The notes under the pieces: model-generated | The model's input: the letters and a program-made list of their open reading frames with translations, nothing else | Databases searched by the model: none | Told to the model about the DNA's origin: nothing | Program-made: the position numbers and the translations under genes | Shown: one piece after another, positions 1 to 4,828 of the stretch | How positions within the stretch are numbered: the first letter of the stretch is position 1 | How the letters are laid out: each line of letters starts with the position of its first letter | NCBI GenBank assembly: GCA_946480565.1 | Contig: CAMLKR010000151.1 | Span: 1 to 5,733, forward strand | Source of the DNA: an uncultured Arenimonas sp. | GTDB taxonomy: Bacteria > Pseudomonadota > Gammaproteobacteria > Xanthomonadales > Xanthomonadaceae | Direction: 5' to 3' | Length of the DNA: 5,733 nt

Positions 1-675
1 GTGGCCCTGCCCCTGCGCGGCGTGCCGGAGATCCTGGACGCCCGCCTGGTGGACACCGGCGTGGCGATGATCGAGATGACGCTCAAGTGCCCCTCGCGTG
101 CGAATTCCTCCGGCGCGATCCTGCCGCCGGTCTTCACCCGCCTGAGCGTGCCGGTGCCGGGAGCGGCGTGGGGCGAGGCGAAGAAGGCGACCGCGCACTA
201 CAACCGCGACACGCCGGGCAAGCCGGATTTTTTCCACGGCCCCGGCGACGGCAGCGATCCGGAGGACCTGAGCACTTGCCCGGCCTGCGGCTTCCAGACC
301 CACAAGTACCGCTCGCAGTGCGAACGCTGCGGCATGGGCCTGCAGTCGCGGCGCTGGTCGCGGCGCTTCGGCACCGTGCTGGTGGTGAGCGGCCTGATCC
401 TGACGGGCCTGATGGGTGGCGTGCTGCGTTTCGTCGGGCCGATCCTGTACGACGTCGTCGTTTATGGAAGCAGCGCGCGTTTCGCCGGCACCCGGACCCA
501 GGCGGTGGTGGTCCTGAGCCTGCTGGGCGGCGTGTTCCTGTTCGGCCTGCTGTGCCTGGGTTACGGCGGCTGGCAGATCGCCACCGGCCGCACCAACCTG
601 CCTGCGGCCAAGGCCATGCTCAAGATCTTCGGCGGCATCATGGCGCTGGCGACCCTGATCCTCTGGCTGCAGTGA
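1..675 (+). CDS. Zinc-ribbon membrane protein of unknown function, 5'-truncated
   Basis: I do not recognise this family. The frame is open from the first base, so the gene very likely begins outside the window; the GTG at position 1 and the ATG at position 67 are in frame, but neither can be shown to be the start. The visible 224 residues contain a polar N-terminal part (about 1-90) and then a compact treble-clef or zinc-ribbon motif, CPACG at 92-97 and CERCG at 107-111, giving Cys93, Cys96, Cys107 and Cys110 in a C-x2-C-x10-C-x2-C pattern. An Arg-rich stretch (117-122) precedes the first hydrophobic segment (about 125-147), and two more follow (about 167-190 and 205-223). The Arg cluster suggests that the zinc-binding part is cytoplasmic by the positive-inside rule. 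The protein ends at TGA 673-675, inside or just after its last hydrophobic segment. It converges on the leftward block with an 18-base gap, so it belongs to a different transcription unit. Confidence 0.75.
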   Translation: MALPLRGVPEILDARLVDTGVAMIEMTLKCPSRANSSGAILPPVFTRLSVPVPGAAWGEAKKATAHYNRDTPGKPDFFHGPGDGSDPEDLSTCPACGFQTHKYRSQCERCGMGLQSRRWSRRFGTVLVVSGLILTGLMGGVLRFVGPILYDVVVYGSSARFAGTRTQAVVVLSLLGGVFLFGLLCLGYGGWQIATGRTNLPAAKAMLKIFGGIMALATLILWLQ

Positions 676-679
676 GATC

Positions 680-693
680 GCCGGCGTCCCGGC
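680..693. terminator. Small hairpin in the gap between two convergent genes
   Basis: The 18-base gap between the convergent stop codons contains GCCGG (680-684), the loop CGTC and CCGGC (689-693), a perfect 5-bp GC stem. It has the right place for a bidirectional terminator, but no T-run follows on either strand and the stem is short. Such stems also arise by chance in DNA this GC-rich. Treat it as a possible transcription end or pause site only. Confidence 0.25.
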
Positions 694-1968
694 TCAGGGC
701 ACCGCTGCTTCACGTTCGAAGTTCCAGGCCTGCACCGCCCCGGTCGCCAGGTCCACCGACACCAGGTGCGCCTCGCGCGTGCTCATGTGCTCGACCTCGG
801 CCTCGAGATCGCCCACCGCCACCAGGTGGCCGCCCACCACCCAGGTCCGCACCGGGTTGGCGATGCCGCTTTCGCTCAGCGGCAGTTCGGCGCGCCAGAC
901 CGGGGTGAGCTTTGCGTCCAGTCGCGTCAGCGCCAGCCGGCCCTTGCTGTCGATGCGGGTGCGGTGCCAGACGGCGACGCCGGCGGGATCCTCCAGCCGC
1001 AGCGGCTCGTCGCGCTGGCCCAGTTTCAGGAAGCGGCCGTTGAGGAACGCCGGCGCCCCGGGCAGCGGCGTCAAGCTGCCTATGCGCTGGAATCGTTCTT
1101 CGAACCGTTCGGCTTCCACGACATCGACCCGCCAGAAGCCGCGCCGCGACTGGGGACCTTCGTCGAGGATGCTGTAGGGATATTCCAGGTGGTCGCCGAA
1201 GCTGTCTGCGGCCGCGTCGGCCGCTTCCTTTTCCGTGTACAGGCCCAGCCACTGCCCGCCCAGTTCGATCAGGCGCAGCGGCGCCGGCATCAGCGGCCGC
1301 GTGGGCACGATCACCGGCATGCCGTTGGGCTTGAGCGCGGGGGCCGCCACCGGTTCGGGCGTGGCCACGTAGGGCGCCGCGACGGCCTCGTCGCCGCGAA
1401 CGACGAAGCGGCGCGCGTCGGCGCTCGTGAACACCAGGCCCTGGTCGAAGCCGTAGTGGCTGGCGTCCGCCGGCAGCAAGCCCTGCAGCTCCGGATTGCG
1501 CTGCTCGATCGTCTCCGCGTTGGCGACGACGCTGCCGTCGGCCACCCTCACCGCCACCGGTTCGCCGCCCAGCAGCAGCCAGACGCGCTCGCCCTCCTGG
1601 CCCAGCAGGCGGCCGTCCACCGCCGAGCCGATCACCCGCGACGGGCCGCGCCCGCCGGCCTTGGGATCGCCGATCGTCCACAGGCGCTTGCTCCACAGCG
1701 GCCGCGCCGTAACCGGGTCGAAGGCCCTGACCTCGAAGTGGAAGAAGGTGTCCTCGCGCCAGCCTCTGCTGCGGCGCGTGCCCACGCTCACCTGGCGCTC
1801 CTCCTCCTGCTTGGTCAGCACCCACAGCCGCGGCTGCTCGCCCTCGACCACCATCGCCGGCGGCCCCTGGGTTTCCGGCGGCAGGAAGCGGCTGCTGGAG
1901 CAGGCCGGAAGGCACAACAGGGCGGCAAGCACCAGGAAGCCGCCGGCGCCACGTATCAGTCGCTGCAT
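694..1968 (-). CDS. Probable PA2928-family outer-membrane lipoprotein
   Basis: This 424-residue protein of unknown function starts with a lipoprotein signal peptide: Arg3 and Arg6, a hydrophobic core at about 10-20, and the lipobox L20-P21-A22-C23. Cys23 would be lipidated, and Ser at +2 predicts sorting to the outer membrane rather than inner-membrane retention. The mature part has blade-like segments of the form 'VRAFDPVTARPLWSKRL' (80-96) and 'LVSVDLATGAVQAWNFE' (402-418), which recall PQQ-like or other beta-propeller repeats, so a propeller fold is inferred. The overall pattern matches my recollection of the proteins named PA2928 family, but I cannot confirm this by search. The start at 1968 is preferred over an upstream in-frame start at 2055 because it places the signal peptide at the N-terminus and has GGAG eight bases upstream; the longer form would also overlap the previous gene. 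It is last in the leftward block, 71 bases after the DUF1615 gene, and ends in TGA 696-694. Confidence 0.85.
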   Translation of the reverse strand: MQRLIRGAGGFLVLAALLCLPACSSSRFLPPETQGPPAMVVEGEQPRLWVLTKQEEERQVSVGTRRSRGWREDTFFHFEVRAFDPVTARPLWSKRLWTIGDPKAGGRGPSRVIGSAVDGRLLGQEGERVWLLLGGEPVAVRVADGSVVANAETIEQRNPELQGLLPADASHYGFDQGLVFTSADARRFVVRGDEAVAAPYVATPEPVAAPALKPNGMPVIVPTRPLMPAPLRLIELGGQWLGLYTEKEAADAAADSFGDHLEYPYSILDEGPQSRRGFWRVDVVEAERFEERFQRIGSLTPLPGAPAFLNGRFLKLGQRDEPLRLEDPAGVAVWHRTRIDSKGRLALTRLDAKLTPVWRAELPLSESGIANPVRTWVVGGHLVAVGDLEAEVEHMSTREAHLVSVDLATGAVQAWNFEREAAVP

Positions 1969-1976
1969 CGAGGGAT

Positions 1977-1980
1977 CTCC
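1977..1980 (-). promoter_or_regulatory. Ribosome binding site that sets the start of the PA2928-like lipoprotein
   Basis: GGAG on the minus strand lies eight bases before the ATG at 1968-1966. It decides against the in-frame alternative start at 2055. Confidence 0.6.
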
Positions 1981-1984
1981 GGAA

Positions 1985-2002
1985 GCGGCGGGCGATCGCC
2001 GC
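1985..2002. repeat. Perfect palindrome GGCGATCGCC inside a small inverted repeat
   Basis: Positions 1991-2000 read GGCGATCGCC, a perfect 10-bp palindrome. The same region can also fold as GCGGCG (1985-1990) with CGCCGC (1997-2002) around a six-base loop. It lies in the 71-base gap upstream of the PA2928-like gene, just 5' of its ribosome binding site in the transcript. It could be a protein-binding site or an mRNA hairpin. There is no T-run, so it is not a convincing terminator. The function is unknown and chance is a real possibility. Confidence 0.4.
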
Positions 2003-2039
2003 ACCGCAAGGCTAACGGACTGCGGACCCCGGATCGGCC

Positions 2040-3161
2040 TCAGCGCGCCAGGCACTGGCGGTAGCGGCCGTCGACGCGGGTCGCGAACCAGGCGGTGGTG
2101 AGTTCGCGGGTGATCTTCGGGCTTTCGAGCCGGATGCCCGGGATCATCTCGCGCGGCAGCGGCTTGCCGGCCCGGGCCTCGGCCAGTTCGAACACGCGGC
2201 GGAACAGCGTCGACTGGTTGAAGCGCAGTTCGCCGCCCTGCGCCAGCGCGCGGCGGATCGCGCGTTCGTCCATCGCCAGCGACGCCGACAGGCTGCGCAG
2301 CGCCCGTTCGGTTTCGCCGGGTTCGCCGAGGTCGGCGCCGGGCGTCAGCAGGTCGCCGTCGAGCGCGATGCGGCGACCGCTGGCGATGGCCACGGCGTTC
2401 TGGAAGGCGGCATTGCGGCTGGCGTACCAGCCGGCGTTGAAGTCGGCGAAACGGTGCACCTTGCGGGTATAGGGGGTTTCGTAGCCCAGCAGGTGGGCGA
2501 TGCCGAAGTACATGCCGCCGCGGCGCGTGAACACCTCATGGCGGATGCTGGTGGCGACCGGATACGGATAATCCTGCGCGTGCGCCTCGGCGAAGGCGAT
2601 CGAGACCTGCATCGGGCCGCCGGTCTGCACCGGGTTGCGGCCGGCCAGCAGGCGCCGCCCCAGCGGCACGCGGCCGATCAGGTCTTCGTAAAGTTCGCTC
2701 AGCTCGCGCTCGGTGCGCACCCGCGACAGGCGCTCCTCGTAGCTGCGGCCGTCGCCGGACTTGAGCTTCAGCGCGGCGTTGAGCGCGAACTTCGGGATGT
2801 GCAGGTCGGCGGCGCGGCGTTCGATCTCACGCCGCGAGATCGCCGCCAGGTTGGCCACCGCCGGGTCGGACTGGTAGCCCGACTCCTGTTCCAGCACCGC
2901 CAGCACCGCGCAGATGTTCTCGGGCATCGGGTCGATGCCCTGGGCCTCGAACGCGACCTGGATGTCGGTGGCCCAGCCGGCGCGGTCGGCCACGGCGCCG
3001 GGAATGCGCCGGGCGATGTCGGCGCGCACCTGCTCAGGCGTCGGACCCGGCGGCGTGGTGGCGCAGGCCGCGAGCAGGGCCAGCGCCAGCCAGGCGCCGA
3101 CCCGCGGCAGGGCGCGCGCCCCCGCGGCGCCGCGGGATCCGGCGCGCGGCGCCTCAGCCAC
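2040..3161 (-). CDS. DUF1615 family lipoprotein with lytic-transglycosylase-like motifs
   Basis: This 373-residue protein belongs to the DUF1615 family, recognised from conserved segments including 'PENICAVLAVLEQES' (80-94), 'GGPMQVSIAFAEAHAQDYPYP' in part (181-201), 'RHEVFTRRGGMYFGIAHLLGY' in part (207-227) and 'RFADFNAGWYASRNAAFQ' (237-254). The N-terminus carries Arg residues, a hydrophobic core (about 22-31) and the lipobox L30-A31-A32-C33, so it is probably a lipoprotein, with Ala at +2 pointing to the outer membrane. The family's activity is not established to my knowledge. I infer a lysozyme-like fold from the order of Glu-Ser (93-94), GPMQV (182-186) and FNAGW (241-245), which parallels the ES, G-L-M-Q and Y-N-A-G motifs of lytic transglycosylases. 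It starts at GTG 3161, within the last codons of the M14 gene (8-base overlap), with no obvious Shine-Dalgarno sequence, so translation probably depends on coupling. It ends at TGA 2042-2040. Confidence 0.9.
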   Translation of the reverse strand: MAEAPRAGSRGAAGARALPRVGAWLALALLAACATTPPGPTPEQVRADIARRIPGAVADRAGWATDIQVAFEAQGIDPMPENICAVLAVLEQESGYQSDPAVANLAAISRREIERRAADLHIPKFALNAALKLKSGDGRSYEERLSRVRTERELSELYEDLIGRVPLGRRLLAGRNPVQTGGPMQVSIAFAEAHAQDYPYPVATSIRHEVFTRRGGMYFGIAHLLGYETPYTRKVHRFADFNAGWYASRNAAFQNAVAIASGRRIALDGDLLTPGADLGEPGETERALRSLSASLAMDERAIRRALAQGGELRFNQSTLFRRVFELAEARAGKPLPREMIPGIRLESPKITRELTTAWFATRVDGRYRQCLAR

Positions 3162-4080
3162 CGTGCGCCAGCGCGTAGTCGATGGCGGCGCAGACCGCGG
3201 CCGCCTGGGCGCGGTTGCACTGTTCGGGCGTGGCGCGCGGGCTGTCGGGGTAGACCTCGGTGGTGGTCTTGAACGGCGCCTCCGTGATGCCGGCGCACAG
3301 CCCGAGCTGGCGCAGCGGGTAGCGGATGACGCCGTGCGCGACCACCGGCGACCCGATGATCTCGCCCTTGGCGTCCGGCGGCGCGATATGCGTCACCTCG
3401 GCCACGGCCTCGATGATCGCCTGCTGGAAGTCCGGCTGCGGCGCCTCGGTGTCGTCCACCAGGTAGAAGCCGTCGGGAATGCCGTCGGGTTCGAAGGCCT
3501 TGCCGTCGCGGGCGCAGAGTGCCGGGCGGAACTCGGACTCGTCGCTGTCGGTGGTCTCGTGCAGGTCGATGTGCATGCGCACTTTGGTGCGCAGCGGCTC
3601 GAGCAGGCGCCAGAGCGCGGCGGATTCGCCGGCCGGGCTGTCGGCGCGGAAGGAGCGGTTCGGGTCGATGGCGTCGGCGTTCCAGCGGTGGATGCGCTCG
3701 TAGGCCCAGGGGCTGATGCAGGGCGTGACCAGCAGGTTGGCCCGGCCGGCATAGGCCGCGGCGTGCTGGTCGAGGAACAGCAGCGCGCCGTGCACGCCGC
3801 TGGTTTCATAGCCGTGAACGCCGCCGGTGACCAGCATCAGCGGCAGGTCGGCGCGCCAGTCGCGGCTGCGCAGCGCGAACAGCGGGTAGCGGCCGTCGGC
3901 GCCATAGTCGAGTTCGCCGTACTGCTGCACATCGAAGCGCGAACGCAGCGCGTCGACGGCGCGGAGCACATCCTCGGAATAATCGCGCTGTTTGCGCTGG
4001 CGCGCGCGCCACTGGGCTTTTTCGGCGGCGCCCCAGGGAACGCCGGGGGTGCCGATGGGATAGGACGGGGACAGGTTCAT
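3154..4080 (-). CDS. M14-family zinc carboxypeptidase
   Basis: This 308-residue, single-domain metallopeptidase of the M14 (carboxypeptidase A-like) fold would remove C-terminal residues from peptides or hydrolyse related amide bonds. The active site is complete: His89 and Glu92 in GGVHGYE (zinc ligands), the DPNRSF motif at 139-144 (Asn141-Arg142 match the substrate-carboxylate-binding Asn-Arg), His174 in IDLHETTDSDESEF (third zinc ligand) and Glu267 in ITEAPF as the catalytic base. Length and pattern resemble the small bacterial M14 group that includes Francisella REP34; that comparison is from memory. No signal peptide or lipobox is visible, so it is predicted to be cytoplasmic unless exported by another route. 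The ATG at 4080 is chosen because GAGG lies seven bases upstream and homology-like sequence begins there (MNLSPSYPIGTPGVPWG); an upstream in-frame start at 4284 would run through the dehydrogenase gene. Its TGA (3156-3154) overlaps the DUF1615 start. The substrate is unknown. Confidence 0.92.
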   Translation of the reverse strand: MNLSPSYPIGTPGVPWGAAEKAQWRARQRKQRDYSEDVLRAVDALRSRFDVQQYGELDYGADGRYPLFALRSRDWRADLPLMLVTGGVHGYETSGVHGALLFLDQHAAAYAGRANLLVTPCISPWAYERIHRWNADAIDPNRSFRADSPAGESAALWRLLEPLRTKVRMHIDLHETTDSDESEFRPALCARDGKAFEPDGIPDGFYLVDDTEAPQPDFQQAIIEAVAEVTHIAPPDAKGEIIGSPVVAHGVIRYPLRQLGLCAGITEAPFKTTTEVYPDSPRATPEQCNRAQAAAVCAAIDYALAHGG

Positions 4081-4087
4081 GCACGGG

Positions 4088-4091
4088 CCTC
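4088..4091 (-). promoter_or_regulatory. Ribosome binding site that sets the M14 peptidase start
   Basis: GAGG on the minus strand lies seven bases before the ATG at 4080-4078. Three of its bases fall within one arm of an imperfect inverted repeat (GGGCCT at 4085-4090 with AGGCCC at 4117-4122 on the plus strand), so the site could be partly masked in the transcript. Confidence 0.5.
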
Positions 4092-4132
4092 GCGTGGGGA
4101 GCGGCCATGCTAGCGCAGGCCCCGTGTGCCGA

Positions 4133-4732
4133 TCAGTGCACGGCGTACACCTTGCCGGTTTCCCCGCCCTCGACTGAACGTGCGTAGCCCAGCGCCACCC
4201 GCGCGCCCGGCACCGGCTGGAAGCCGCGGAAGAACGGGCCCAGGTCCGGCATCGATTCCACCAGCACGCCGGGGCTGACCGCATTGATCCGCAGCCCGCG
4301 CGGCAGTTCGACCGACGCCGCGCGCACGAATCCTTCGATGCCGCCGTTGGCCAGGCTGGCGGCGGCGCCGTAGGCCACCGGGTCGTGGTTGAGCACGCCG
4401 CTGGTCAGGGTGATCGAACCGCCGTCGCGCAGGAAGGCCTGGCCGACCAGCGCCAGGTTCACCTGGCCCATCAGCTTGTTGTCCAGGCTGTAGCGCCACT
4501 GCTCCGGCGTCAGCTCCAGCAGCGGCGCCCAGCCCACCTGCCCGGCCGCCGACACGATCGCGTCCACCGTGCCCAGGCGCGCGAGGGCCGCGCGCAGGCT
4601 GGCCGGATCGGCCAGGTCCAGGGCCAGGTCGGCGCCCTTCCGGCCGGCGCTGACGATCTCGTGCCGGCCGCCCAACTCCGCCGCCACCACGCGGCCCACG
4701 GTGCCCAGGGCACCCACCAGGAGGATCTTCAT
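4133..4732 (-). CDS. Short-chain dehydrogenase, Lin1944-like, canonical catalytic pair absent
   Basis: This 199-residue protein has a Rossmann fold of the SDR superfamily. MKILLVGALGTVG contains the nucleotide-binding glycines Gly7, Gly10 and Gly13, Arg31 (SAGRKG) could contact an NADP phosphate, and SAAG (61-64), the Asn85 region (LDNKLMG), TSG (110-112) and INAVSPG (149-155) follow in normal SDR order. In the usual Tyr-x-x-x-Lys position, the segment before IEGFVRAASVELPRG reads A125-S-L-A-N129, so Asn replaces Lys and Ala replaces Tyr; Tyr121 is four residues too early. This fits the Lin1944-like SDR group (about 200 residues), described as lacking the typical active-site residues and of unknown function. 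The ATG at 4732 has GGAG seven bases upstream. The gene diverges from the LysR gene across 96 bases and lies 52 bases upstream of the M14 gene, which it may co-transcribe with. No metabolite can be named. Confidence 0.9.
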   Translation of the reverse strand: MKILLVGALGTVGRVVAAELGGRHEIVSAGRKGADLALDLADPASLRAALARLGTVDAIVSAAGQVGWAPLLELTPEQWRYSLDNKLMGQVNLALVGQAFLRDGGSITLTSGVLNHDPVAYGAAASLANGGIEGFVRAASVELPRGLRINAVSPGVLVESMPDLGPFFRGFQPVPGARVALGYARSVEGGETGKVYAVH

Positions 4733-4739
4733 TGTTTGT

Positions 4740-4743
4740 CTCC
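4740..4743 (-). promoter_or_regulatory. Ribosome binding site of the dehydrogenase gene
   Basis: GGAG on the minus strand lies seven bases before the ATG at 4732-4730. It supports that start, which also places the nucleotide-binding motif at the very N-terminus, as SDR proteins require. Confidence 0.65.
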
Positions 4744-4744
4744 G

Positions 4745-4774
4745 AATCGACCGGATTGGTCGCCGGGAACAATC
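4745..4774. promoter_or_regulatory. Candidate LysR operator in the divergent spacer
   Basis: The 96-base spacer (4733-4828) between the divergent dehydrogenase and LysR genes holds the inverted repeat GATTG (4754-4758), 11 bases, CAATC (4770-4774). A further AATC at 4745-4748 forms a second dyad with GATT 4754-4757 (five-base spacer), and GACC (4749-4752) pairs with GGTC (4758-4761), also five bases apart. LysR-type regulators commonly bind imperfect dyads in such spacers and control both flanking genes, so this is the best operator candidate. I could not identify confident -35/-10 boxes for either gene, which is common for GC-rich bacteria. Confidence 0.45.
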
Positions 4775-4828
4775 TAATGACGGAGCGCACTGGCATCATC
4801 GGCCAGGAAGTGGCTAGTCTGTTTCCCC

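Noticed and set aside
1969..2055. Extended start at 2055 for the PA2928-like lipoprotein
   Set aside because: It would put 29 residues before the lipoprotein signal peptide and overlap the end of the DUF1615 gene. The ATG at 1968 has a good ribosome binding site.
766..2064. Long open frame (432 codons) on the plus strand, antisense to the PA2928-like gene
   Set aside because: It is rich in Arg, His, Gln and Ala with no recognisable domain, which is typical of antisense shadows in GC-rich DNA. The minus-strand frame has a signal peptide, lipobox and ribosome binding site.
2454..4113. Two overlapping plus-strand open frames (2454-3272 and 2914-4113) antisense to the DUF1615 and M14 genes
   Set aside because: The opposite strand encodes recognisable families with intact motifs. 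These frames cross the gene boundaries and show only composition-driven residues.
4081..4284. N-terminal extension of the M14 gene to a start at 4284
   Set aside because: The added 68 residues are Arg/Cys/Trp-rich and overlap the dehydrogenase gene. The ATG at 4080 has its own ribosome binding site and begins where family-like sequence begins.
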